Of a stretch of 64,000 nt of DNA, positions 25,606 to 38,107 are shown one piece after another (the stretch's first letter is position 1; each line of letters begins with the position of its first letter). The stretch is taken from contig CM036617.1 in NCBI GenBank assembly GCA_020746105.1, forward strand, positions 174,124,412 through 174,188,411. Direction: 5' to 3'. A program made the position numbers and the translations under genes. Source of the stretch: Trogon surrucura. Its lineage: Eukaryota > Chordata > Aves > Trogoniformes > Trogonidae. Below the pieces are notes generated by a model, which did not search any database, was not told where the DNA came from, and worked only from the letters and a program-made list of their open reading frames with translations.

Positions 25606-28600
25606 TCTGGTCTACACATGTTCATTGATTACAGATAGCTTAATTTTGACCACCTGAGATACGTAAAAAACCTAAATATGTTTAAGCTTTCCTAGAACAT
25701 TTATTTGGCTCTTCTCTTCCCTGCTGAAAAATAAATAAATAAGTACATTCATTACAATGGGCTTTAACTGAAAATATGGTAACATACACACTTTGACAGT
25801 CAAAAAATCTTCTCATGTCACTTCTGTATGTTGTAATCTTCTAACGTATAAATTTAGAAAAGAAATGGAAAATTAACAACAACAAAAAAAACCTGACTGA
25901 TTTCTTAATCATAGGCTCGTAAATGAATTTTTTTTTTAAAACACAAAGTAAGGTTTTGCTTAGAATCAGTAACTGCAGGTCAACACCAATGAGGGCACAA
26001 AGTACTTTGTCACAGGCTGTTTCCGCAGAGAAAATTTTGTGATACCTTTTCTGTGTGTGTGATTTGTATGTGTTTCATGAACAAAGTTTATCAGATCAAC
26101 AAGACAGATTTGAAAAAAAACCCCTCTTGATCTTGAATCAAAAAAAAAGATGAAAAAGCATAAATCCACAATTTCATGTAGAATTAAAAATGTCTGGGAA
26201 GTCTTAATTTCTGTATATTCCAGATTTGTATCTTTTTTATTATTATTATTATTATTATTATTCCCTTTCTTCCTTTTTTTCCTAGACGTCAACATAATTT
26301 CACGTTTCCATTAAAAATTCTTCAGTCACATGATAGACCTTCAGAAAAACTATTCTGACCCACCACTTCATCATGCAGTTGCTGATCATCATAGTTTTCT
26401 CTTGAGTGTGATTAAAAGGATGCAAGAAATGAAAAAAAAATCATGACAGGGAACAATTAACAAATGATGATGAACTCTACTGACTTGCAGGAGAAAAAGT
26501 GCACACAGCAAATAATAAGAAAAATAACGTTTAATATTTTTGTGTAGCCTATGTTTTCCTGATTTTACATGTTTGTAGATTGAAGTATCTTTGGCAAATT
26601 TTTGAACCCTACAGTGTGCTGTTACGTATTACGAATTGGAATAAATGTTTTCAACTATGATAATTTCTGTAGTTTATACTAAACTCCAGTTCATTTGTGA
26701 TGTCTCAACTGGATTTTGCAGGATTTTTCCCTTGTGTCTAAATTTATTTTCTAAACTTTAAGCAGAAATGTTTAATGTTAATAATACAGTAGTAAAGTAG
26801 CATTTTTTAAGTTTTGAGATTTTATTTGGTACATTAATGTAGAAAAATATCATGTCACAGTAATTTATTCATTGTTAGTGTGTATTGATATCTAAAGGGC
26901 TAAATGGATGTTTTCCAAAAGTAAATTATAAGATATTTTTCCCTTACAGTCTGGATATTTTTTTAAACTTCAGAGATCTTGAGGAACAGATTGCGTTCTT
27001 TTTCTTTTCTAGTGTATTTTTGCAACAGTTAAAAGTCAAACAGCCATGATAGGTGGTTATAGTTGTTAATTAGAGTCAATAAGAGAGATTAGACAACCAA
27101 AGGTTTTATTAAGAGTTTTAGAGAAGTCAATTTATTCACAAGGAGAAAGAACCACAGCCCAATCCTCCAAAGTCCTCACATATGAAGTAGTATGTTCACT
27201 ACTCTTAACAGAGAAAGATTAAACACAATATGATGAGCTAAGAAGCTGAAATAGCTGAAATGCAAGTGATATGAAAAACTTTAGATAACAGGAAAAAGTG
27301 AAAGAAATAGAGATGTAAATATTTTGGAAAGAAAACCAGAAAACTTCGGTTTTCACAGTTTCCAAGACAAAGAGACATTACCACTTTGCCTCGAGGGAAA
27401 ACTACCAGAGGCAAGAGACTGAGAATAGAGCAGTTGTTGCCGAGGTTAGGCTAAAGCTATATTTACGTAACTGTGTCTTTAAGTCATTGAGCTCATATTC
27501 TTTCTTAACCAGGCAAGAAAACCAGTATCTAAAGCACGTTATCTGAAATGAATTAAATTGATCCAACCAGTAGGAAAAAATCTGGACTTAACCAAATTCT
27601 CTCATTGTTTTTACACAATTTCAGCTGTTGATTTTTAGAAATGTAAGAAAAGAAATACATGCAGAGAAATTTAAAATATTTATTAATTATAGAAACATGA
27701 TAACTTGCAGTACTTTTCCAGACATGGAATTTGTGAATTTCTAAACAGTCTTCTTTCCCTGGTCTCACCAGAATAACATTGGAATTTCAGCATTTCTGTC
27801 ATTTCAGGAGTAAAATACAGTTGAAGTTCTAAATGCTTTTATTGCCCTAGTGATCTTGTGAAAACTTCTTATAGCAGCCAACAGAAAAATTAAAAATTCA
27901 AAGATATAAAAATATGAGTTTGGAATTTTATAACATACTAAAAAGAGTAGGATTCCACAGTACGGCATGGCCTGGTTTATTAAGAAATTCACCCCATTGG
28001 TTCCTGTCTCTGTAGATTAGTATTTAATTGGTGAACTATAATTCATAATGAAAAAATCTAAAGCATCAAGATCTTCAGGTATTTTCCTTATATAAAAGGA
28101 CAGCATGTGACAATTTTTGTCATACGTCTTTAAAACCTTTGGAATGAAAAAATGGAGTCACTCTTTTGTATTTTAAGGATCCTGAAATTAATTTAAAATC
28201 ACATTTACTGCACAGCCAAAGAAGTGAAAGATCAATATTTCAAAAATATACTTTTAAGGATTAGCAGTAAGATAGTAGCTCATAGGCAGTTCCAGTATCA
28301 TTTTGTAAACACATACACATATTTTCATCATTCCCAGATCGATTATGTCAGGCAAATCCTGCTGTTCAAACTCCTTGTCATTGATCTTATCCTGCAGAAA
28401 AATATAGAAGAGGGCTGAAATATGGAGATTGCATAAAAGATTACCTCTGACAGTTGCTCTCATCTCTTGGGGTGTTTGCATATGCTGGAAAGGGCTTTTC
28501 ACTCTGCTCCTAAACAGAGAACCTTCCTAAGAATTTAGTTCTGAAGCTCCTTGATTTTGATTCAAAGTTCTTGATTCTATCATAAGCAAAATATACTTTG

Positions 28601-31600
28601 GGAAAATATGTGCATACAAGTTCTAGAATAGGTTTAAAATTAATAGCAGAAAAAGAGACAAAGTGGAACACGGGGATATGGTAACAGTTTACAATGAAAT
28701 CAAGGGAAGTGAAAGAATAATAAATGTGGATTTTTTTTTCTAATTAAAAAGTAATCCTTTTATTAGGTTGATAACAATAGTTTCTGAAATTCAAATCTCC
28801 CACAACCTCTACCCACACTGTCTTTAGTATCTCACTTGCTGAAATTTGGGACTCGAAGAATGAACTATACTGACTTGTACTTTCCTTTTGCACTTCAGCA
28901 GAGCAGACAAGTTTCAGTAATTTGATTTTACGCAGGGCTGTTCAGGACAAGTGAAAGTGTCCTCTGATAATCTATCTAACCAAATAAGCTGTCAGTTTCC
29001 TGACTGATAATAAAGAATTGCAAAGTGTAGTCCTTTCCTAGAACATCCTCCTCTTCCATCTGGGTGCCATTTGCAAGCTGATTGTCAAGTCTTATATTAG
29101 GTCTGTTTTTTTCATGCTCTTAAGAAATCTGAAGAAGGTAAAAAGGAAATATATATTGCATGAAACACATTCTGATTTTGAATAAGTTTTCACTTGCAGT
29201 AAACTCAGCTGTTTTTTAATACTGCATAAATAAGTTCCTTTTTTTTTTTTTTTTTTACTTCTCTATGCTTTAGTATTATGTGCTTATAGTGAGTCTTGCA
29301 ATTCAGGAGTTTATTCAGTCAGTAAACTTAGATATTTTTATTGACATTTCAAGTAGCTTTACTACATTTATTTATTTCGCATATGACATTTTCACCCCTT
29401 CATGGAAAATTAGAGTTATAATTAAGTGATGAAGTCTAAGTTTAAGGAGATTTTACGTCATTTCAGTTACTTGTATAAAATCATAAACCTTAAAATTTTC
29501 CTTAATTTCAATGGAGCTAACCATATGAACACCTAGTTCCTAGCCAATCCAATAAGCGTTATTGTATATAGAGACAAAAAAATAATCAATGTAACAAACA
29601 GATTGTGCAATCACAGTTTATCTTTAAACGTATAAGCACAAAGGACCTATATGTATTACGTTGCACAAATAACCTTAATAAGTTTTTTTTATTTAATAAT
29701 AGAATTTTCTGAAATGTCACTAGATTTTTTGAAGGTATATTTCCTCCTTAAAAGTGAGTTTAAAAATCTGAACATTTACTCTGAAGATTGAAATGATTGC
29801 ATTCTCTTGAAATTAGTCCAACAAAAGATATATATTATTACGCTGACTTGATATGCTTGACTTAGTACATTGACTCGATAATATGAGTTAAAAATTACCT
29901 TAACCTGTAAGTATTTAGTGCATACTTGAAAATGTAATAGAATGACGGAACATTGAGTCACTTACTATAGTAATTGACAGTATGTGCCAAAGGAAATCAA
30001 AGAATGGGTCAAAATTATTCCAAGTATGTCAGACTTGCTTCTGCTGAAAAGCATATGGAAATTAGTATTTGCAAGAGGAAAATGCTCTTCTTTTGATAAG
30101 ACAGTAATCAAAATCTGAGAAGTCTGACATTTTCATGATTGCAATTACTGTATATTCAGTATCTGCCCCATTAATGTAGGATAAGAGAAGAATACGAAGT
30201 GTATTGTATAAAGTACATATAGACTTATTTTAAAATGAAACTTGCCCAAATTTTCATGAGCACTTAACGGAAACAAGAAAAATTGAGTTCAGCTTTTCTG
30301 GTAAAAAAAGTAAAGAAACTGAATTAATTTCTGAACAAAAAAGTTGTGTGTTTTGGTTTTTTTCTTTCACTTAATGTGAACACACGACAGCATAAAATAA
30401 TGTTTTACCAATTTGAAAGAGCAACATAAACATCTCACGAAAATCCCATTTATTTGTGTAGAACCGTATTATTACAACATTGTTTAATACTTAGCAAGCA
30501 TTCCACTATATTAGTTGGAAATATATGCATAATCTGACACCAGAATTTAATGTTGTTTGGGTTATTTTTGTTAGATTCCTGCCAAGCTCAGTGTATTTGT
30601 GTGTATATGGGTGTGTTATGTACACAGAGGGCTTTCTGAAGCCAGAGCTGTGAGGAATGTCACCTAATACTAACCAAGCTAAAGAGCTCTGCTGTCTGGG
30701 GACACTGAAATTTATACGCCTAAAGATATCAAATTTTGTAGGCAAATTTCTTCTTCAGATTTGTTTCCTTCCACTTCTGTCTTTGACAGACTGATATTTC
30801 TGAGCTTCTTTAGCCTTCCAACAAAGCTCCAGACAGCAGGACTGAACATAAAGTAAAAACTATTTCGTGTTCTTCCTCCATTTTTTTGCCCTTACCAGTA
30901 CTATGTAATACTGTTTTCTTACTCACCTGGGAGGTGCACTCAAGCCCACAGCTGTGTGGAATGCTATTCTAGGATGTCACAATCCAGCGTAAGGAGGAAG
31001 ATAATAATTTCTGATGACAGATCAGAACAGGAGGGCAGATTACCAGAAAGAAAATGCAGATCTGAGTGCATTTCAACTGTATGTCATGGCCTTGGAGTTT
31101 TTTCTTAACGATAGGAGATCACCTTCAACTGAACCAGTTTCCTATTCTGGAAATGGAGATCTGGCATCATCTGTGTACTAGTTATCAGAGAATTAGTAAG
31201 GCTGCCAAATGTTAATTAAGTGCAAATATAATCATTCAAGTCCTTTTGCTTGTTTTTGTCCAGTGTTTGTGACTTAGTATGAAATATTAAAGATGTTGGT
31301 CTTTATTTTATACTTACAGAAAATATGTTAGATTTTCTTTGTGACTGTGTTTGGAGGACATGAAAAGCTCTGAGCTGAAGAAAATCTGGATGTATGGTTC
31401 ATTCTGGCATACTCAATCCTAGTGAAACAATTTTTAAACAACTTATAATTCTGAAGCAGTTCCATCCTACCTTCAGGAAAACAGAGTTGGGGAATCTTCT
31501 GCGATTACATGATAAGATCAGTATTGATATGATATTAAAAGGAGCTCATAAAACAAAAATCCTTTTATATAACTTTAAAGGTGTCTTGGAGATTAAAACC

Positions 31601-34095
31601 ACTATGTTTTACCATACTTAAGAACTTTTCTACATTAGGCAGCCTTAAATACATAACAGTCTCTGAGGATAAAATTGAATGATGTTCCTCTTTCACTTTA
31701 CAGTGTCTGTACAGGGAGGAAAATTTCAGTATGTGTGTATGCTCCGAGTGACATATAATTCTTCCAACATAGATTTCAAATACAGAAATACTTGTATATT
31801 TATCTTTGTGGTTATGTTTTTATGTATTTACAAGCTGAAATGTAAAGACAGTAATAATTCAGAGCTTTTATACAAAAAAAATCTAAAATATACTATCGCC
31901 CGTACAAAATCATTATGGGTAAGTGGTCTTTTGCTCAGATGTCATGATTTAACAGCAGCTTCTTTAAACAGATATTTGAGAAAGCTATAAAAATTACACT
32001 TAGAATAGAAAAAAACCCTGTGATGTAACACTGAATGTATTTATAGATTTTACAGGTGTTATATCACTATGGAATCTGGATATAATTTACAATGTCAATG
32101 TTTCTTATAAGTAGTTCCTAAATTCTCATTGAGATTATTTTTTTCTCTTTTAATCAATAAATAGTGGAATAAATAGAGTAGAATTATAGAAGTACCCCTG
32201 AAATGAAAAATTTGGCGCTGGAGTTGGAGTTTGTCCCTGTTGACTACGGAAGGTTATGTAATCCTAATACCTCCTACATGCCTAGTTCATCTAGAGTCAT
32301 TAGAATTCTTTAAAAGCATTTATTTATAGTTTGACCCAAATTCTAGTCATATTACCAAGCATGTTAGTGATACGGGACCTAGAAATATCTTTATAGAAGA
32401 AATACTACCAAAAATTATTAAACAAGAACTATGAAAAATGGGTTATAAAGTAATTCACTAGAAATATTTCATTTTACTAAAATCCATGGTTTATTTCTGT
32501 AAAAAAAATGATATATCTGATACTCTTGGGGTTTTGTTGGTTATATTTTGAGAAAAGTTTAATGTTAGAAAACTCACTTGTATTTAGAATTAAATCCTTC
32601 ATAAATTCCAGCTGTATGGATATTATTTCTCCATGAAGTTGTCCTCACTTTCTTGTCAATGTTAAAAAATATAGTAAGTGCTGAAATTCCTATGACATTC
32701 CTTATATTCTTTCATAAATACCACTGAAGATGTAGAGATTTATATTAGCCAAAAAGCTTGTTTATTATTCTTTAAAAGACTGCTTGCATATGCAAGTGAA
32801 TTGCAGAAATGATGAATAAGACATTGAATTCAAGAATAGCTGAATGGTGCCTAGTAAGAATATTGTCTCCCCACCAATAGTAAGGCTGTGTTCATTTCCT
32901 AAAACAGGAGAATGACCTCTTTCTTTCCTTCAGTCTATACTTCTTTAAATTATCTTGTGTTCTTACATAAGCTTGTATTTGTACTTGGATGAATGCTGTA
33001 AATTTATAAATATTATTATACAGTTGCAAGAAAAAGTATGCATTTATATGCATCAACTCCATTCAGGAAGGGAATGTAATTACTTGTAGTATGCTCCAGA
33101 GTTACCCTATGTTCTGTGACTGATTTTGTGGCCATTTATGCACTAATAAACATAGACTGGCCTGAGGTTTTTGGGAAACTTTGCTGTGTTATATTCTAAA
33201 CACAGGTTTAAAACACCTGATTGTTTTCAGTGACATTGTGGGGGCCAAAAAAAAAGAAAAAAAAAAAGAAAACCAAACAAAAAAACCCCACTTATTTGAA
33301 ATACAATCATGTGCAGGAATCAAAATCAGATATTTTGAAAAATGAGGAAAATATCTGCAGAGTTTATATATTTGTGTATTATACATGTTTGAATGGAAAG
33401 ATGAAGTTAGGAAGGAAAAGAAGAAGAAACTTTGGAGGATTTAAGATGCCACTTAATGAACCCAGGAAGAAATCAAGTGTGGGAAGATCATTTTAACAGC
33501 AGGAAGGTAAAACGTTTATGCTGGAAGTGTACCTTGTGGTGTGTACCAGGGTGAAGTGTACTGGAATGAAACCATGGCCCACTAACTTTTTGAAATAAAA
33601 TTCCTAATAACATTGTCAGAATATGGACTTCGGTCTGTGCGTAAAATGAATTTTACTTTTTCACAGAACCCAAAGACATAAGTCATCTAACATACCTCAC
33701 CTTCCCCAAGGTAACCTAAAGACATTAACAGCTGCAGAGAAACAGGAAAACAGGTGGTACACTACAGTATCTCATCGTTAATAGACTATTTTATAGAACA
33801 TATGTCCATTCACAGGTCCACAGCTCTGTGTAGTTGTCATGAGCCATGAATTCCACAAGAAGAGATCAATGCTAGTCTAGTTGCACCCTTGTCTTAACAA
33901 TTTTGTCTTCAAAATATTCACAATTTTGTGATGTATTCAAAGACTAACACCACCCATATTCATATCGGCAAGCAGAAAGTGGTTTTCAGAACACAGCAAA
34001 GATGGGCTTCCTCTCCTTAGTTACCTAAAGGCATGAAAATTAAAGAGGCATACAGATTACAGTGATAAGGATGACAAAGATAAAAAAGAGAAGTA
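25606..34095. other. 8.5 kb of AT-rich DNA, no gene or mobile element recognised
   Basis: This is the longest featureless stretch in the window. It has simple repeats only: an (ATT)8 tract at 26239-26262, an 18-T run at 29239-29256 and an A-rich tract at 33247-33285. Open frames stay below about 110 codons and show no domain. No CR1 tail octamers or LTR ends were found. Confidence 0.5.
26239..26262. repeat. (ATT)8 microsatellite
   Basis: Eight perfect ATT units, preceded by a short T run. It is likely to vary in length between individuals. Confidence 0.95.
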
Positions 34096-34182
34096 CATAG
34101 AACATAGAATCATAGAATGTTAGGGACTGGAAGGGACCTCGAAAGATCATCAAGTCCAATCCCCCTGCCAGAGCAGGAACGC

Positions 34183-37002
34183 CTAGACTATGCCACACAG
34201 GAACGTGTCCAGGCAGGTCTTGAATGTCTCCAGAGAAGGAGACTCCACAGCCTCCCTGGGCAGCCTGTTCCAGGGCTCCGTCATCCTCACTGAGAAGAAG
34301 TTTCTTCTCGAGTTTAAGCGGAACCTCTTATGTTCCAGTTTCAGCCCATTACTCCTTGTCCTATCAGTGGTTGTCACCGAGAAGAGCCTGGCTCCATCCT
34401 CGTGACACTCACCCTTGATATATTTGTAAACATTAATGAGGTCACCCCTCAGTCTCCTCTTCTCCAAACTAAAGAGCCCCAGCTCCTTCCGTCTTTTCTC
34501 ATAAGGGAGATGCTCCACTCCCTTAATCATCCTAGTTGCCCTGTGCTGGACTCTCTCCAGCAGTTCCCTGTCTTTCTTGAACTGAGGGGCCCAGAACTGG
34601 ACAAAGTATTCCAGATGGGGTCTCACCAGGGCAGAGTAGAGAGGAGGGAGAACCTCTCTCGACCTACTAACCACCCCCCTTCTAATACACCCCAGGATGC
34701 CATTGGCCTTCCTGGCCACAAGGGCACAGTGCTGGCTCATGGCCATCCTGCTGTCCACCAACACTCCCAGGTCCCTTTCCCCTACACTGCTCTCTAATAA
34801 GTCATTCCCCAACTTATACTGGAACCTGAGGTTGTTCCTACCCAGATGCAAGACCCTACATTTACCCTTGTTGTATTTCATTAAATTTTTCCCCGCCCAA
34901 CACTCCAGCCTGTCCAGGTCTCGCTGGATGGCAACACAGCCTTCTGGTGTGTCAGCCACTCCTCCCAGCTTGGTGTCATCAGCAAACTTGCTGATAGTAC
35001 TCTCTAGTCCCTCATCCAAGTCATCGATGAATATATTGAATAATACTGGTCCCAGTACCGACCCTTGAGGCACTCCACTGGATACAGGTCTCCAACCAGA
35101 CTCTGCCCCATTGACCACAACTCTTTGTCTTCTTCCCCTTAGCCAGTTCGCAGTCCACCTCACTACCTGAGAGTCTAGACCACACTTCTGCAGTTTAGCA
35201 GCAAGGATGCTGTGGGAGACTGTGTCAAATGCTTTACTGAAGTCAAGGTAGACCACATCCACCGCTCTACCATCATCTATCCACCTTGTTATATCCTCAT
35301 AAAAGGCTATGAGGTTAGTCAAGCACGACTTCCCTTTGGTGAAGCCATGTTGACTGTCTCTAATGACCCTCTTATCCCTGATATGCCTTGAGATGGCACC
35401 AAGGATAAGTCGTTCCATCACTTTCCCAGGGATGGAGGTGAGGCTGACCGGTCTATAGTTACCCGGGTCCTCCTTCTTGCCCTTTTTGAAGACTGGAGTG
35501 ACATTTGCTTCCCTCCAGTCCTCAGGCAACTCTCCCGTCTCCCAAGACTTGGCAAAGATGATGGAGAGTGGTCTAGCAATGACATCAGCCAGCTCCCTCA
35601 GCACCCGTGGATGCATCCCGTCTGGACCCATGGATTTATGCATGTCCAGATTGCTTAATTGGTCCCTAACCCAGTCCTCATCGACTAAAGCAAACTCCTC
35701 CACTGCCCTGACTTCCTGTGGGGCCTCAGGGGAACGGGGCTCCTCAGGACAGCCTCCGGCAGAGTAGACAGAGACAAAGAAGGCATTCAGTAACTCTGCC
35801 TTCTCTGTATCATGTGTCACCAAGGCACCCACCTCATTCATCAGTGGGCCTACATTGCCTCTGGTGTTAGTTTTATCTGCCACGTATTTGAAAAAACTCT
35901 TCCTGTTGTCCTTGACCCCTCTCACCAGGTTCAATTCTAGGGAGGCCTTTGCTTTCCTAGTTGCCTCCCTACACCCTCGGACAACAGCCTTATATTCTTC
36001 CCAAGTGGCCAGCCCCGCCTTCCAAGATCTGTAAATTCTCCTCTTGCCCTTGAGCTTACCCAGCAGATCCCTGTTTAGCCACGCAGGTCTCCTGGCTCCC
36101 TTCCTTGACTTCCTACGTGTCGGGATGCTCTGATCTTGAGCACGGTAGAAGCAGTCCCTGAACGCTAACCAACTATCTTGGGCCCCTTTACCTTCAAACA
36201 GCCTTGCCCATGGGATTTTCTCGAGTAATTGCTTGAAAAATCCAAAGTTTGCCTTGGCAAAGTCCAGGGTTGCAATTCTGCTTGCTATTTTGTTTCTGCT
36301 ACATGAGATCCTGAACTCCACCATTTCATGGTCACTGCAGCCAAGGCAGCCCTCAACCTTTACTGCTTCAACCAGATCCTCCTTGTTAACGAGGATGAGG
36401 TCCAGCAGTGCTCCTCTCCTAGTCGGCTCCTCCACCATTTGCAACAGAAAATTATCATCAATGCACTGGAGGAACCTCCTGGACTGTGGCTGACTGGCTG
36501 AGTTGTCCTTCCAGCAAATATCAGGGAAGTTAAAATCCCCCACGACAACCAGGGCCTGTGATTGTGAGACCACTCTCAGCTGCCTGTAGAAGGCCTCATC
36601 AACTTCCTCACCCTGATCTGGTGGCCTGTAATAGACACCCACAACAGAATCTCTCCTGCCAGCCTGCCCCTTAATTCTAACCCATACACTCTCAACTTGC
36701 TCCTCATCCATGCCTGGATGGTATTCAAGACATTGTAGTTGCTCTTTCACGTAAAGAGCGACTCCACCACCTCGCCTGGCTGGCCTGTCTTTCCTGAAAA
36801 GGACATAGCCACCCATGACCACATTCCAGTCATGTGAGCTGTCCCACCATGTCTCTGTAATTGCCACCAGATCATAATCTCCTGCCCGAACCCAGGTTTC
36901 TAGCTCCTCCTGCTTATTCCCCATGCTGCATGCATTGGTGTATAAGCATTTCAGGGAGCAAGCTGAGCACACTGATCTCACCCTAGGGGGATGGGAGGCC
37001 AC
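34183..37002 (-). CDS. CR1 ORF2: endonuclease plus reverse transcriptase (939 codons)
   Basis: ORF2p nicks target DNA and copies the CR1 RNA from its 3' end. The N-terminal apurinic-like endonuclease (about residues 17-240) keeps all its signature residues: N23 in YTNA, E50 in ITETW, Y125 in YYRPP, D156 and N158 in GDFN, D201 in LDLIL, and D224-H225 in CSDHE. The reverse transcriptase (about 440-720) keeps motif A with D587 ([11 protein letters not shown]), motif B GVPQGS near 640 and motif C F673-A-D675-D676. A C-terminal region typical of CR1 ends in LDTFLCGIV. The stop is TAG at 34183-34185. The codon at 37000-37002 is GTG. The frame is open upstream to 37077, overlapping the ORF1 stop by a few bases, and no ATG occurs before M27, which lies after catalytic N23. 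Translation would need a non-AUG start or coupling to ORF1. Private changes (LEYF, TEPW) suggest early drift. Whether it is expressed is unknown. Confidence 0.93.
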   Translation of the reverse strand: MASHPPRVRSVCSACSLKCLYTNACSMGNKQEELETWVRAGDYDLVAITETWWDSSHDWNVVMGGYVLFRKDRPARRGGGVALYVKEQLQCLEYHPGMDEEQVESVWVRIKGQAGRRDSVVGVYYRPPDQGEEVDEAFYRQLRVVSQSQALVVVGDFNFPDICWKDNSASQPQSRRFLQCIDDNFLLQMVEEPTRRGALLDLILVNKEDLVEAVKVEGCLGCSDHEMVEFRISCSRNKIASRIATLDFAKANFGFFKQLLEKIPWARLFEGKGAQDSWLAFRDCFYRAQDQSIPTRRKSRKGARRPAWLNRDLLGKLKGKRRIYRSWKAGLATWEEYKAVVRGCREATRKAKASLELNLVRGVKDNRKSFFKYVADKTNTRGNVGPLMNEVGALVTHDTEKAELLNAFFVSVYSAGGCPEEPRSPEAPQEVRAVEEFALVDEDWVRDQLSNLDMHKSMGPDGMHPRVLRELADVIARPLSIIFAKSWETGELPEDWREANVTPVFKKGKKEDPGNYRPVSLTSIPGKVMERLILGAISRHIRDKRVIRDSQHGFTKGKSCLTNLIAFYEDITRWIDDGRAVDVVYLDFSKAFDTVSHSILAAKLQKCGLDSQVVRWTANWLRGRRQRVVVNGAESGWRPVSSGVPQGSVLGPVLFNIFIDDLDEGLESTISKFADDTKLGGVADTPEGCVAIQRDLDRLECWAGKNLMKYNKGKCRVLHLGRNNLRFQYKLGNDLLESSVGERDLGVLVDSRMAMSQHCALVARKANGILGCIRRGVVSRSREVLPPLYSALVRPHLEYFVQFWAPQFKKDRELLERVQHRATRMIKGVEHLPYEKRRKELGLFSLEKRRLRGDLINVYKYIKGECHEDGARLFSVTTTDRTRSNGLKLEHKRFRLNSRRNFFSVRMTEPWNRLPREAVESPSLETFKTCLDTFLCGIV

Positions 37003-37072
37003 CCGGTCCTCATAATTTCTAGAGCACTGCCCTGCCGCAATCCCAGCTATATAACCCCATCCCCCTTCATAT

Positions 37073-38107
37073 CTAGTTTAAAGAACGCTCTATGAGTCCC
37101 GCCAGCTCATGACCAAGGATCCTTTTTTCCCTTTGTGTCATTTGAACCCCAGCTTGTTTCAGTAGATCAGGTGCCCTGTAGATCTCCCCATGGTTAAAAA
37201 ATCCAAAGCTAGACCGCTGGCACCACCCCTTTAGCCAAGTGTTAATCTGCTGCACTTTGTCAAACCTTCCACTGTTTTTCCTCATAATTGAAGGAATAGA
37301 GGCAAACACAACCTGTGCACCTGATCCCTCTAGCATCCGCCTCAGTGCCCTAAAGTCCCTTTTGATTGCTTCTGGCCGTCTCTCTACTATCTCATCATTA
37401 CCGATCTGCATAACCAAAAGCGGGTAATAGTCCGTGGGTTTGACCAGACCAGGAAGCTTCTTGATAACATCCTTAACTCGGGCCCCAGGGAGGCAGACAG
37501 GGCCCTCTGTTCCCCTCAAGAGGGAGTCTCCAATTACAATTACCCTCCTTTTTTTCTTAGATGAAGAAGTCCTAATGCGTGTATCCGAGCAACTCACCCT
37601 AGACAGCCCTATGGGTGAACCCTCCACTGACTCTTCCTTTGCCTGGCTCGCATTGTCTAGAGCCCCATACCTGTTTTGCAGGGGCAACCGGGCAGGTGAG
37701 GGAGGCCGGGCAGGGATTTTCCTTCCTCTCCTGGCAGGCACCTGCTTCCACTCTTCCCTATCCTTTAGGTCCCCCCCTTTTACCTGATGGCCGGAGGTGG
37801 GGGGATATTCAGCTCTTTGCAGAGCTTGCTGCTCGCCATTCAGGACATGACTCCACCGATCTGTCTCTCTCTCCGACTCCCTAATGCTCCTCAGCCTTTC
37901 TACTTCCTCCTTCAGTTCAGCCACCAGGCTGAGCAGATCGCTCACCTGGTCACATTGGACACAAGTGTCACTTCCACTACCCTCCATGACCAGTGCCAGG
38001 CTCCAGCATTCTCTGCAGCCGGAGGCCTGAACACCCACATGCTTACGTGGGGCCTCTGTCTGGGTGCCCACAGTTTTTCTAACAACCATTGACCTGGTGG
38101 CAACCAT
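37073..38107 (-). CDS. CR1 ORF1: zinc-finger, coiled-coil, SGNH-esterase-like protein (344 aa)
   Basis: CR1 ORF1 proteins bind nucleic acid and carry an esterase-like domain of SGNH (GDSL) type; the esterase substrate is not established. I chose the ATG at 38105-38107 (MVATRSMVV). The frame is open further upstream to a GTG at 38147-38149, but that part lies where CR1 composition fades. Visible in order are a likely zinc finger with C31, C34, C49 and C52 (CX2C-X14-CX2C), a short heptad-like stretch at about 56-80 ([15 protein letters not shown]), a basic proline-rich linker, then [11 protein letters not shown] with nucleophile S195. MQIGNDE with N237 follows, then the C-terminal block. Where SGNH enzymes usually have DxxH, this copy reads A319-G-V-Q322. 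The frame ends with TAG at 37073-37075, just ahead of ORF2. The fold should be retained but classical esterase activity probably is not. Confidence 0.9.
   Translation of the reverse strand: MVATRSMVVRKTVGTQTEAPRKHVGVQASGCRECWSLALVMEGSGSDTCVQCDQVSDLLSLVAELKEEVERLRSIRESERETDRWSHVLNGEQQALQRAEYPPTSGHQVKGGDLKDREEWKQVPARRGRKIPARPPSPARLPLQNRYGALDNASQAKEESVEGSPIGLSRVSCSDTRIRTSSSKKKRRVIVIGDSLLRGTEGPVCLPGARVKDVIKKLPGLVKPTDYYPLLVMQIGNDEIVERRPEAIKRDFRALRRMLEGSGAQVVFASIPSIMRKNSGRFDKVQQINTWLKGWCQRSSFGFFNHGEIYRAPDLLKQAGVQMTQREKRILGHELAGLIERSLN

Noticed and set aside
26239..26262. ATT repeat as a CRISPR-like or satellite array
   Set aside because: It is an ordinary trinucleotide microsatellite of eight units without spacers.
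27000..27500. Possible LTR-like wording (TTTTATTAAGAG, TTTATTCACAAGG)
   Set aside because: No ends, no target duplication and no ordered match to the LTRs in this window. Too weak to call.
34330..34797. Plus-strand open frame of 155 codons
   Set aside because: It is the antisense shadow of CR1 ORF2. A similar antisense frame appears in the copy at 19787-20071.
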